This document shows positions 5,980-12,363 of a DNA stretch of 12,363 nucleotides, in pieces. A program made the translations under genes and the position numbers. Origin of the DNA: Gemmatimonadales bacterium (GTDB lineage Bacteria; Gemmatimonadota; Gemmatimonadetes; Gemmatimonadales; GWC2-71-9); NCBI GenBank assembly GCA_013813675.1, contig JACCRH010000073.1:1-12363 (forward strand), in the 5' to 3' direction. The notes beneath the pieces were generated by a model. It had not been told where the DNA came from. It did no database searches and worked only from the letters and a program-made list of their open reading frames with translations. Position 1 is the stretch's first letter; each line of letters starts with the position of its first letter.

Positions 5980-7209
5980 TCACGGCGCGGGGACGAGCCG
6001 GTGGTACTTCCGAAGGATCTCCCGCAGACGATCGTGGGGCAGCGCGATGGAGCGCACGTCGTCCGCGCCGGTCATGGTCTCCGCGGCCACCATGCTGTTG
6101 GTGACGGCCTCCTCGGTCGCCTGGACCGTGGCGGCAAAGAGCGGGTCCAGGCGCTCGTTGGGCAGCATCTCGAGGGAGGCAAGAGCGCTGTCGCGCGCCG
6201 CGCGAGCGTTGGCCGTGGAGAAGGCGAGAAAGATGTCCCCCGAGAAGTTGCTGGCGATGCTTCCCTCGCGGCCCAGGCCGAGGGCCGCGCGCTTGACCAG
6301 GCGGGCAAGCTGGTGGGGAAGCAGCGGGGCGTCGGTGGCCACCACGATGATGATCGATCCCCCCTCGGGCTGAGGCCGCTCGGCCGAGGCGCCGGGGCGA
6401 CCGCACGGCTCCAGGTCTCGGAGAAAGGCCTGCGAGGGAGGCTCCTTCCCGGCGGCGCAGAGGGTGGGCTCGGCCAGCTCCTGGCCCACCGGAGCTCCGG
6501 CGATCCTGAGCCCCCGCCGGCTGCCATAGTTGCACTGGACCAGCACGCCGACGGTGTAGCTCCCGGCATCTTCGGCGAGCTTCCGGGAGGAGGTGCCGAT
6601 GCCCCCCTTGAGGCCGTTGCAGATCATCCCGGTCCCGCCGCCCACCGCGCCTTCCCTGACCGGACCCGACGACGCGCTGTCGAGCGCGAGCGCGACGTGC
6701 CGCGGCTTGACGTGAAAGCCGTTGATGTCGTTGAGGACGCCGTCCCAGGTCTCGGCCACCACGGGCAGCGCCCACAAGAACGAAGCCCCCCGGCGCAGCA
6801 TCCAATCGATGGTGGCGTCGCGGACGGTTCCCACGCTGTGAGTGTTGGTGATGAGGACGGGGCCCTCGAGAAAGCCCGACTCGTCGATCCAAGTCGTGCC
6901 GGTCATCTCCCCGTTGCCGTTCAGGGAGAACCACGCGGCGAACACCGGGTCGAACGAGGCCTTGCCTCTGGGCAGCACGGCGGTGACACCGGTGCGGACC
7001 GGACCCTTCCCTACCTGCAAGCGGCCAGTGCCCGAGATCAGGGTGGTGTGCCCCACTTCCACTCCGGCCACATCGGTGATGGCGTTATAGCGGCCCGGAG
7101 TGCCATCGAACGGCACGCCGAGGGCGCGGGCCCGAACCTTGGTCTGACCCGGAAGCGCCGCCGCGCCGGCGACGAGAAAGGCGGCCGCAAGGCCTAGCGC
7201 TCGGGTCAC
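5980..7209 (-). CDS. Exported P1-family (S58, DmpA/BapA-type) aminopeptidase
   Basis: This 409-residue protein starts at a GTG at 7209 whose GTGA overlaps the aminotransferase stop; the longer frame to 7284 is aminotransferase sequence in another frame. Residues 1 to about 22 are a signal peptide (ALGLAAAFLVAGAAALPGQ). The S58 hallmarks follow: ITDVAGVEVGHTTL at 44-57, GPVLITNTHSVGTVRDA at 116-132, GGGTGMICNGLKGGIGTSS at 190-208, VQCNYG with Asn228, and the autoproteolysis/nucleophile site Gly284-Ser285 in EGGSIIIVVATDAPLLPHQ. S58 precursors cut themselves before the serine, making it an N-terminal nucleophile. The family contains L-aminopeptidase/D-amidase (DmpA), beta-aminopeptidases (BapA) and others; which one cannot be decided by eye. 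SGD at 323-325 sits where BapA has Ser-x-Glu. Operon context with a beta-amino-acid-type transaminase and semialdehyde dehydrogenase favours a catabolic role. Confidence 0.92.
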   Translation of the reverse strand: MTRALGLAAAFLVAGAAALPGQTKVRARALGVPFDGTPGRYNAITDVAGVEVGHTTLISGTGRLQVGKGPVRTGVTAVLPRGKASFDPVFAAWFSLNGNGEMTGTTWIDESGFLEGPVLITNTHSVGTVRDATIDWMLRRGASFLWALPVVAETWDGVLNDINGFHVKPRHVALALDSASSGPVREGAVGGGTGMICNGLKGGIGTSSRKLAEDAGSYTVGVLVQCNYGSRRGLRIAGAPVGQELAEPTLCAAGKEPPSQAFLRDLEPCGRPGASAERPQPEGGSIIIVVATDAPLLPHQLARLVKRAALGLGREGSIASNFSGDIFLAFSTANARAARDSALASLEMLPNERLDPLFAATVQATEEAVTNSMVAAETMTGADDVRSIALPHDRLREILRKYHRLVPAP

Positions 7210-8573
7210 GCGGAGCCGCCGGCGCGGGCAAGAGCCCGATCCAGCACGTCGAGGGCGAAGTCCACGTCGCCCGCGGTGATGCACATAGGGGGCTTGATCC
7301 GGAGCACGTTCCCCGCCAGCCCTCCCTTGCCGAGGAGCAGGCCCATCGAGCGGGCCTCTTCCATCACCTGCAGAGTCTCGGCGGTTGCCGGCGCGCGGGT
7401 CGCACGGTCGGTGACCAGCTCGACCCCGAGCATCAGACCCATGCCCCGCACGTCGCCGATCAGCTGGTGCTCACCGGCGAGCCGCTCGAGGCCCTTTCGA
7501 AGCCGTCCGCCCACCACCTGCGCGTTCCGCTGCAGGCCGTCCTCCTCGATCACATCCATCACCGCGAGGCCGGCGGCCATGGACACCGGATTGCCGCCGA
7601 ACGTGTTGAAGTGGAGCCGCTGGGCCATCACCTCGGCAATCTCCCGCCGGGTCGTGACCGCCGCGAGCGGGACCCCGTTGCCGAAGCCCTTGGCCATGGT
7701 GACGATGTCGGGCACGACCCCGAAGTTCTGAAACCCCCAGTAGTGCTCTCCGGTGCGGCCGAAGCCGGTCTGCACCTCGTCGGCGATACAGAGTCCCCCG
7801 TGCTCCCGAACGATCCGGTAGGCCTCGCGGAAATAGTTGGGCGCGGCGCTGGTGACACCCCCGACACCCTGAATCGGCTCGGCGATGAAGGCCGCGATCC
7901 GCCCGGGAGTGGAATAGCGGATCAGCTCGCCGATGTCGGCGGCGCTCGCGGCGGCGATCTCTTCCGGGGTTCCACCCTGCGGGCTGCGGTAGGGCTCCGG
8001 ACAGAGGGCGTGGTGAACGCAGGGGCCCTGCAGGGTGGGGAATTTCCAGGTGTGGTGGGAGGTCAGGCCCATCGCCGAGGGCGACCCGCCGTGGTAGCCG
8101 TTCCGGAGCGCGATGACATCGGTATTCCCGGTGAAGAGCCGAGCCATGGTGATGGCCAGGTCGTTCGCCTCACTCCCGCTGTTGACGAAGTAGGTGACGT
8201 CGAGGCCGGGCGGCATCTTGGACGCGAGCTTCTCCGCCAGCCGGGCCATGCCGGGGTGGAGATAGATCGTGGTGGTGTGCTGCAGGGTCTCCACCTGCTC
8301 CCGCACCCGGGCCACGACCTTGGGATGGCAATGCCCGCAGGACACGGTGACGATGCCCGCGAACATGTCGAGATAGCGCCGGCCGGTCTCGTCGAACAGG
8401 TACTGCATCTTCCCCTCGACGATCATCAGCGGCTCGCGGTAGAGCGTGAAGAGCGCGGGGTTGGCGTATTGGTGCCGGGCGGCGAGCACCTGGTCGCGGC
8501 TGGGGCCGTCGTAGGGCCGGGGCGTGTAGTCGAACGCCGGCATCTGCGCGGGCGGGGTCAGCAGTTGGGGCAT
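7206..8573 (-). CDS. Class III PLP aminotransferase, AGXT2 / 3-aminoisobutyrate-pyruvate type
   Basis: This 455-residue enzyme starts at the ATG at 8573, with AGGAA 6 bases upstream (8580-8584). It has the class III (omega) aminotransferase core: NSGSEAND at 131-138 (PLP phosphate), IADEVQTGFGRTG at 263-275 with Asp265 for the PLP ring nitrogen, Lys295 as the Schiff base in MAKGFGNGVPLAAV, and FNTFGGNPVSMAAGLAV at 322-338. The sequence most resembles mitochondrial-type alanine-glyoxylate aminotransferase 2 and its bacterial relatives, which accept D-3-aminoisobutyrate or beta-alanine with pyruvate or glyoxylate. Products would be methylmalonate or malonate semialdehyde, the substrates of the dehydrogenase encoded just upstream. 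An exact substrate cannot be read here; other omega-amino acids are possible. It is followed with a 4-bp overlap by the peptidase. Confidence 0.92.
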   Translation of the reverse strand: MPQLLTPPAQMPAFDYTPRPYDGPSRDQVLAARHQYANPALFTLYREPLMIVEGKMQYLFDETGRRYLDMFAGIVTVSCGHCHPKVVARVREQVETLQHTTTIYLHPGMARLAEKLASKMPPGLDVTYFVNSGSEANDLAITMARLFTGNTDVIALRNGYHGGSPSAMGLTSHHTWKFPTLQGPCVHHALCPEPYRSPQGGTPEEIAAASAADIGELIRYSTPGRIAAFIAEPIQGVGGVTSAAPNYFREAYRIVREHGGLCIADEVQTGFGRTGEHYWGFQNFGVVPDIVTMAKGFGNGVPLAAVTTRREIAEVMAQRLHFNTFGGNPVSMAAGLAVMDVIEEDGLQRNAQVVGGRLRKGLERLAGEHQLIGDVRGMGLMLGVELVTDRATRAPATAETLQVMEEARSMGLLLGKGGLAGNVLRIKPPMCITAGDVDFALDVLDRALARAGGSA

Positions 8574-8602
8574 GGGCTGTTCCTGGTGATGGTCAGGACG
8601 TC

Positions 8603-8634
8603 GCTCTGTCCTCCATGGCCTCCGTGCCTCTGTC
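8603..8634. repeat. Four degenerate 8-base units between dehydrogenase and aminotransferase
   Basis: In the 80-bp gap between the dehydrogenase stop and the aminotransferase start, four consecutive 8-mers share a pattern close to CCTCYRTG: GCTCTGTC, CTCCATGG, CCTCCGTG, CCTCTGTC. This resembles short CCGTG/CTCTG-type intergenic sequence seen in other GC-rich genomes. It could also be chance in a C/T-rich spacer, and no function is implied. Confidence 0.3.
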
Positions 8635-8653
8635 CAATACCAAGCAGTGATCC

Positions 8654-10135
8654 TCAAGACATCCAGTTGGTACCAGCGTCCCGGTTCCACTTGGTCGTGG
8701 TCTTCTTGGTCCGGGTCCAGAACTCGATCGAGCCATGGCCGGTAATGTCGCCGACGCCGAACTTGGAGTCGTTCCAGCCGCCGAAGGAGAACGGCTCTCG
8801 CGGCACCGGGACGCCGACGTTCACCCCGATCATCCCGGCGCCGGCGCGCTCGGTGACGTAGCGGGCCAGGCCGCCGCTCTCGGTGAACACCGCCGCGGCG
8901 TTGCCATAGGACGAGGCGTTCTCGATCGCGAGCGCCTGGTCAACGTTCTTGGCGCGGACGATGGCCAGGACGGGGCCGAAGACCTCCTCCCGCGCGATCG
9001 CCATGTCGGGCCGGACGTGGTCCAGCACCGTGGGACCCACGTAGAAGCCGCCCTCGCGGCCCGGCACCACCGTACTCCGGCCATCCAGCAGCACGGTGGC
9101 GCCCGCCTGCTCCGCCTCGCGTACGTAGCGCTCGATCCGGTCTCTGGCCTCCTGGGAGATCACCGGCCCCAGGTTCTGCCCCGGCACCACCGCCCGTGCG
9201 TGCTCCACCACCCGGCGCACGATGTGGTCGGTGCCGCCCACCGCCACCATGACCGACGCCGCCATGCAGCGCTGGCCGGTGCATCCCGACATGGACGCTA
9301 CCACGTTGCTCGAGGTCATCTCCAGATCGGCATCAGGCAGGACCAGCAGATGGTTCTTGGCTCCGCCGAGGGCGAGCACCCGCTTGAGGTTGGCGGTTCC
9401 CCGGCGATAGACCAGCTGGGCCACCCGGGTGGAGCCGACGAAGGTGACGGCCGCGATGCCGGGATGGTCGCAGATCGCCTCCACCACCTCGCGGCCGCCG
9501 TGCACCACGTTGAAGACGCCGGCCGGGAGCCCCGCCTCGGTGAGCAGCTCGGCGATCCGGCCGGCGCTGAGCGGGACCTGCTCGGAGGGCTTCAACACCA
9601 GGCAGTTGCCCAGGGCGATCGCATTGGGAATCGTCCAGTGCGGCACCATGCTGGGGAAATTGAACGGCACGATGGACGCCACCACGCCGACCGGGTGCCG
9701 GTCGGTGCGGCACTCCACCCCGCGGCTCACCTCCAGCACCTCACCGGTCACGATCTGCGGAAGCGAGCAGGCGAACTCGGTGAGCTCGATCGCCTTGGCG
9801 ATCTCCGCCTCGGCCTCGGCGCGGGTCTTCCCATGCTCTTCGGTGATGAGCGCGGCAAGCGCGGCGAAGTCGCGCTCGAGCAGCGAGCGGTAGCGGTAGA
9901 AGACCTGCACCCGCTCCTTGATCGGACGGGCGGACCAGGCCGGCAGCGCCTCCTGCGCCGCACGGACCGCGGCGTCCAGGTCCGGCGCCGACGACAGGGT
10001 CACCTGGGACAGCGGCGCTCCGTCGCTCGGATTGAGGACTTCGAGCAGCGACCCGCCCCCGGCGACGAACCGGCCAGCGACGAAGTTGAGAGCTGGCGGG
10101 TACTTACGACTGACTGGGGCGGCGGTGGCTGGCAT
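8654..10135 (-). CDS. mmsA: CoA-acylating methylmalonate-semialdehyde dehydrogenase
   Basis: This 493-residue enzyme belongs to the CoA-dependent branch of aldehyde dehydrogenases, which convert methylmalonate or malonate semialdehyde with NAD+ and CoA to propionyl- or acetyl-CoA and CO2. Visible features are VVASIVPFNFP at 151-161, LVLKPSE at 179-185, TFVGSTRVAQLVY at 231-243, LALGGAKNH at 254-262 in place of the usual glutamate-containing ELGGK, and the catalytic Cys290 in GQRCMAA. Loss of that general-base glutamate and the AKNH motif mark the MMSDH subgroup, which hydrolyses by thiolysis rather than water. The C-terminal TKKTTTKWN at 477-485 and the final NWMS are subgroup-like. Length is normal. 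It is the first gene of a three-gene unit, with promoter and operator just upstream, divergent from a GntR regulator. Such enzymes act in valine, inositol, thymine and beta-alanine breakdown. Confidence 0.93.
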   Translation of the reverse strand: MPATAAPVSRKYPPALNFVAGRFVAGGGSLLEVLNPSDGAPLSQVTLSSAPDLDAAVRAAQEALPAWSARPIKERVQVFYRYRSLLERDFAALAALITEEHGKTRAEAEAEIAKAIELTEFACSLPQIVTGEVLEVSRGVECRTDRHPVGVVASIVPFNFPSMVPHWTIPNAIALGNCLVLKPSEQVPLSAGRIAELLTEAGLPAGVFNVVHGGREVVEAICDHPGIAAVTFVGSTRVAQLVYRRGTANLKRVLALGGAKNHLLVLPDADLEMTSSNVVASMSGCTGQRCMAASVMVAVGGTDHIVRRVVEHARAVVPGQNLGPVISQEARDRIERYVREAEQAGATVLLDGRSTVVPGREGGFYVGPTVLDHVRPDMAIAREEVFGPVLAIVRAKNVDQALAIENASSYGNAAAVFTESGGLARYVTERAGAGMIGVNVGVPVPREPFSFGGWNDSKFGVGDITGHGSIEFWTRTKKTTTKWNRDAGTNWMS

Positions 10136-10150
10136 CGTGAGGTCTCAGGG

Positions 10151-10179
10151 TTGCCATTTAGCAGGGTGGATTGTATCAA
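10151..10179 (+). promoter_or_regulatory. Weak candidate promoter for the GntR-type regulator
   Basis: TTGCCA at 10151-10156 and TATCAA at 10174-10179 are separated by 17 bp on the + strand, an acceptable but poor sigma-70 match. The -10 would lie inside the palindromic operator at 10170-10188, which would fit autoregulation. Transcription from here gives a leader of about 170 bases that contains the palindromic repeat. Confidence 0.3.
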
Positions 10180-10188
10180 GTATACAAT
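10170..10188. promoter_or_regulatory. Perfect palindromic operator, probable GntR/FCD site
   Basis: ATTGTATcaagtATACAAT has two perfect 7-base arms around a 5-base spacer and stands out as AT-rich in a GC-rich genome. It lies between divergent genes for a GntR/FCD regulator and the dehydrogenase operon. It covers the -10 element of the latter. FCD-type GntR proteins commonly bind palindromes with TTGTAT/ATACAA-like half-sites in exactly this arrangement. Binding by the neighbouring regulator is inferred. Confidence 0.75.
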
Positions 10189-10206
10189 TCGTGGGATTCT
10201 CGTCAA
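10179..10206 (-). promoter_or_regulatory. Sigma-70-like promoter of the mmsA-aminotransferase-peptidase operon
   Basis: Read on the - strand, TTGACG (10206-10201) and TATACT (10184-10179) are separated by 16 bp, matching the -35 and -10 consensus in five of six positions each. Initiation would fall near 10172, giving a leader of about 37 bases before the dehydrogenase ATG at 10135. The -10 and start point lie inside the palindrome at 10170-10188, so a bound regulator should block RNA polymerase. Confidence 0.65.
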
Positions 10207-10221
10207 TTGGGCGGCCGGCTG

Positions 10222-10290
10222 TTGTCACCCTGAACGAAGTGAAGGGGGCATGACTCAGCATGGTCTCCTTCGCTTCGCTCAGGATGACAA
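10222..10290. repeat. Palindromic intergenic repeat, copy B
   Basis: Arms at 10222-10247 and 10265-10290 are 26-base reverse complements with four mismatches, around a 17-base loop. The right arm differs from that of copy A (48-73) at only two positions. The left arm is more diverged. It lies in the leader of the GntR-type gene, between the operator and the ATG, and could fold in the mRNA. No T-run follows it. Confidence 0.85.
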
Positions 10291-10357
10291 CGGAAACCAG
10301 GCAACCGCAGACGCTCACCACGCAACCGCGGACGCAACCACGCCACCACCGGCCCCC

Positions 10358-11026
10358 ATGACCACCGCCCTCTGGCCTCTCCCCGAGTCCCGCACCCTCT
10401 CCGAGCAGGTCTACCGCGCCGTTCGGACCAGGATCATCGACGGCGGGTTGGCTCCCGGGACCTTTGTCCGGGAGAAGGACCTGGAGCCCATGGGCGTGAG
10501 CCGGACGCCGATCCGGGAGGCGTTGGGCCGTTTGGCCAGCGAGGGGTTTTTGGAGCGGCTGCCGCACCGCGGCTTTCGGGTGCCGGAGGAATCGCTGGGC
10601 AATCTGCTGGAGCTCTACCCGATAGTGGCGTCGCTGGAGCTGCTGGCCGGCCGGCTCGCTCTGGACCGCTTCACTCCGTCCGACGTGGCTAGGCTCCGGG
10701 CGGTGAATAGCCGGCTCGCCGAAGCCAGGGACCGGGACGATGTCCGGGCGATGCTCGACCTCAACACCGAGTTCCACCGGCTGATCTCGGAGCGGGGCGG
10801 CAACCGCAGGCTGGCGATGCTGCTGGACGATCTCCGCTCTCAGCTCACCCGGCTCGAGCTGTGGTACTACTCCCACCGCGACCGGACCCAGCGCTCGATC
10901 CGCGAACACGAGGAGATCCTCGCCGCGATCGAGCGCGGCGACCGGGCTCGCGCGCTGGCACTGCTGGAGCAGAACATGTCCCTCACCTACCGGAGCCTGG
11001 TGGACGAGGGCAGCCCAGCGCGCTAG
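10358..11026 (+). CDS. GntR-family regulator, FadR/FCD subfamily
   Basis: This 222-residue protein has an N-terminal GntR winged helix (about 12-76: LSEQVYRAVRTRIIDGGLAPG, then GVSRTPIREALGRLASEGFL at 46-65 with the recognition helix, and the RGFRV wing). Residues about 80-210 form an all-helical FCD ligand domain. The ATG at 10358 gives normal length; upstream in-frame starts fall in the repeat. No Shine-Dalgarno is evident. FCD domains usually hold a metal with Asp-x3-His, His and His. Here those positions read Asn136, His140, His184 and Asn206. The segment before GVSR is also one residue shorter than the usual motif (EKDLEPMGVSR). Divergent position and the palindrome strongly suggest it represses the dehydrogenase operon and itself, released by a pathway intermediate that cannot be named. 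Confidence 0.88.
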   Translation: MTTALWPLPESRTLSEQVYRAVRTRIIDGGLAPGTFVREKDLEPMGVSRTPIREALGRLASEGFLERLPHRGFRVPEESLGNLLELYPIVASLELLAGRLALDRFTPSDVARLRAVNSRLAEARDRDDVRAMLDLNTEFHRLISERGGNRRLAMLLDDLRSQLTRLELWYYSHRDRTQRSIREHEEILAAIERGDRARALALLEQNMSLTYRSLVDEGSPAR

Positions 11027-11781
11027 GGCGCCTCGCCCGCGGAGTAGGCCCGGCGCAGCTTCACCACATCGCCTTTCCGCTTCCGGGCTCGCAGGTTCAG
11101 GACCTCCACCATGACCGAGAACGCCATCGCGAAGTAGATGTAGCCCTTGGGAATATGCTGATCGAACGACTCCGCGATAAGCGACACGCCGATCAGCAGC
11201 AGGAAGCTCAACGCCAGCATCTTGACCGTGGGGTGGCGGTCCACGAACTCGCTGACCGGCTTGGCGAACAGCATCATGAAGCCCACTGCCACGACCACCG
11301 CCACCACCATCACTGCCAACTCGTCCACCATGCCGACCGCGGTGATCACCGAGTCGAGCGAGAACACGATGTCCAACAGCATGATCTGGATCAGTACGCT
11401 CCGGAGTGAGGGCGCCGCTCTGGCGGAAGCCTCGCCCGCCTCACCTTCCAGCCGCTCGTGAATCTCGTGCGTGCTTTTCGCCAGGAGGAAGAGTCCGCCA
11501 ATGAGGAGGACCAGATCCCGTCCGGAGATCTCCTGGCCCACGACGCTGAAGAGCGGCGCGGTGAGCCGGATGATCCAGCTGAGGGAGAAGAGCAGGCCGA
11601 TACGGGTGAGCATCGCCAGCATGAGGCCGATGTAGCGCGCCCGGCCCTGCTGCTCCCGCGGCAGCTTCCCCGCGAGGATGGAAATGAAGATGATGTTGTC
11701 GATGCCGAGGACGATCTCGAGGACCGTCAGGGTCAGCAGGGCGACGACCCAGGTCCCCGGGTCTCCCAGGAATTCAAACAT
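11023..11781 (-). CDS. TerC-family integral membrane protein
   Basis: This 252-residue protein has about seven membrane helices and the two family motifs with buried acidic residues: LEIVLGIDNIIFI at 21-33 (Glu22, Asp28) and LLDIVFSLDSVITA at 135-148 (Asp137, Asp143). A charged loop at about 103-122 (HEIHERLEGEAGE) separates the halves. TerC proteins are linked to manganese and other metal efflux or metal loading of exported enzymes; tellurite resistance itself is not implied. It starts 6 bp after the hemL stop, so both are probably on one transcript. Its TAG stop lies in a CTAG that also contains the stop of the convergent GntR-type gene. Confidence 0.92.
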   Translation of the reverse strand: MFEFLGDPGTWVVALLTLTVLEIVLGIDNIIFISILAGKLPREQQGRARYIGLMLAMLTRIGLLFSLSWIIRLTAPLFSVVGQEISGRDLVLLIGGLFLLAKSTHEIHERLEGEAGEASARAAPSLRSVLIQIMLLDIVFSLDSVITAVGMVDELAVMVVAVVVAVGFMMLFAKPVSEFVDRHPTVKMLALSFLLLIGVSLIAESFDQHIPKGYIYFAMAFSVMVEVLNLRARKRKGDVVKLRRAYSAGEAP

Positions 11782-11787
11782 GTCGGA

Positions 11788-12363
11788 TTACCGCTCCCTA
11801 CCGGCGACGGCAAAGGCGTCGCGTGCTGCGAGCAGCGTAGCGTCGAGATCGGCGTCGCGGTGGGCGGTCGATACGAACCACGCCTCGTGCTGGCTGGGTG
11901 GAAGCATGATTCCTGCCGCGAGCATGGCGTGGAAGAACGTCGGGAACTCGTCGACGAATGCGGTCAGCAGACTTCCGACGCGACTCACCTGGACCGATGC
12001 GCCCGCCGCGTTCGCGGCGTCCGTGAGGCCGGCCTCGAGACGTGCGCCCGCCTCCTCGAGTTGCTCGTAGCTTTCGGCGGTCAGCTCGCGCAGGGTCGCG
12101 GCGCCGGCCGCCATGGCGATCGGGTTCCCCGACAGCGTGCCGGCCTGGTACACCGGGCCGTCCGGCGCAATCATCTTCATGAGGGCCGCGCGCCCGCCGT
12201 AGGCGCCGACCGGCAGACCACCGCCGATGATCTTGCCCAGTACGGTGAGGTCCGGTGTCACGCCATAGCGCTTGCTCGCGCCGCCACGGGCCACGCGAAA
12301 GCCAGTGATGACCTCGTCGAAGATGAGGAGGGCGTCGCGTCGCTCCGTCGCGTCGCGCAGTCC
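11788..12363 (-). CDS. hemL: Glutamate-1-semialdehyde 2,1-aminomutase, C-terminal part (runs off window)
   Basis: The last 191 residues of a class III PLP enzyme are present; the reading frame is open to the window edge, so the N-terminal half is missing by truncation of the window, not by mutation. Key motifs: LLIFDEVITGFRVARGG (about residues 12-28 of the fragment) with the PLP-contacting Asp, LGKIIGGGLPVGAYGG with the Schiff-base lysine, and YQAGTLSGNPIAMAAGAATL. These are diagnostic of GSA aminomutase, which makes 5-aminolevulinate from glutamate-1-semialdehyde, the second committed step of C5-pathway tetrapyrrole synthesis, in the cytoplasm. The C-terminus MLPPSQHEAWFVSTAHRDAD is also typical. 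terC follows 6 bp downstream. Confidence 0.95.
   Translation of the reverse strand, partial: GLRDATERRDALLIFDEVITGFRVARGGASKRYGVTPDLTVLGKIIGGGLPVGAYGGRAALMKMIAPDGPVYQAGTLSGNPIAMAAGAATLRELTAESYEQLEEAGARLEAGLTDAANAAGASVQVSRVGSLLTAFVDEFPTFFHAMLAAGIMLPPSQHEAWFVSTAHRDADLDATLLAARDAFAVAGRER

Noticed and set aside
6001..8861. Long + strand frames opposite the peptidase and aminotransferase
   Set aside because: They are mirror frames of well-supported - strand enzymes and carry no recognisable domain.
1..10290. A composite mobile island bounded by the two repeats
   Set aside because: There is no transposase, integrase, target duplication or change in base composition; the repeats are better read as dispersed intergenic elements.
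8735..10357. In-frame upstream extension of the GntR-type regulator
   Set aside because: The extension is antisense mmsA plus the palindromic repeat. The ATG at 10358 gives the family's normal length.

Overview
This is a GC-rich, densely packed bacterial chromosome segment with thirteen protein-coding genes, no RNA genes and no transposase or integrase. High GC, short signal peptides ending in Gly-Gln (as in the exported methyltransferase and peptidase here), an exported FAM173-like methyltransferase and dispersed hairpins of the CCTGAGCGAAGCGAAGG type suggest a Gemmatimonadota-like soil or sediment bacterium. That placement is an inference; there is no marker gene.

Left block (about 1-4423, + strand): a palindromic repeat, a MarR-GNAT two-domain protein, an APC-family amino acid permease, a methyltransferase with a signal peptide and a C-terminal beta-rich domain whose start overlaps the permease end, and an exported seven-bladed propeller of the Vgb type. 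Spacing suggests one or two transcripts. Middle block (4452-5954): a lipoprotein of unknown function abuts a flavin-reductase-family protein on the - strand. Divergent from them is a small gene that looks like a cut-down copy of a lipoprotein-sorting-type protein.

Right-centre block (5980-11026) is the most coherent. Transcribed leftwards are a CoA-acylating (methyl)malonate-semialdehyde dehydrogenase, an AGXT2-type omega-aminotransferase and, overlapping the latter by 4 bp, an exported S58/DmpA-type peptidase. A GntR/FCD regulator diverges from them. The intergenic region has a good -35/-10 pair for the dehydrogenase operon, and a perfect 7-5-7 palindrome covers its -10. Together these read as a regulated catabolic unit: a peptidase of the clan that includes beta-aminopeptidases frees N-terminal residues outside the cytoplasm. 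The aminotransferase then turns beta-alanine or 3-aminoisobutyrate into a semialdehyde, and the dehydrogenase yields acetyl- or propionyl-CoA. The enzyme steps are established for the families; the link to beta-amino-acid peptides is my hypothesis.

Right end (11023-12363, - strand): a TerC-family membrane protein preceded by the 3' part of hemL, which runs off the window. The regulator and terC converge and share a CTAG at their stop codons.
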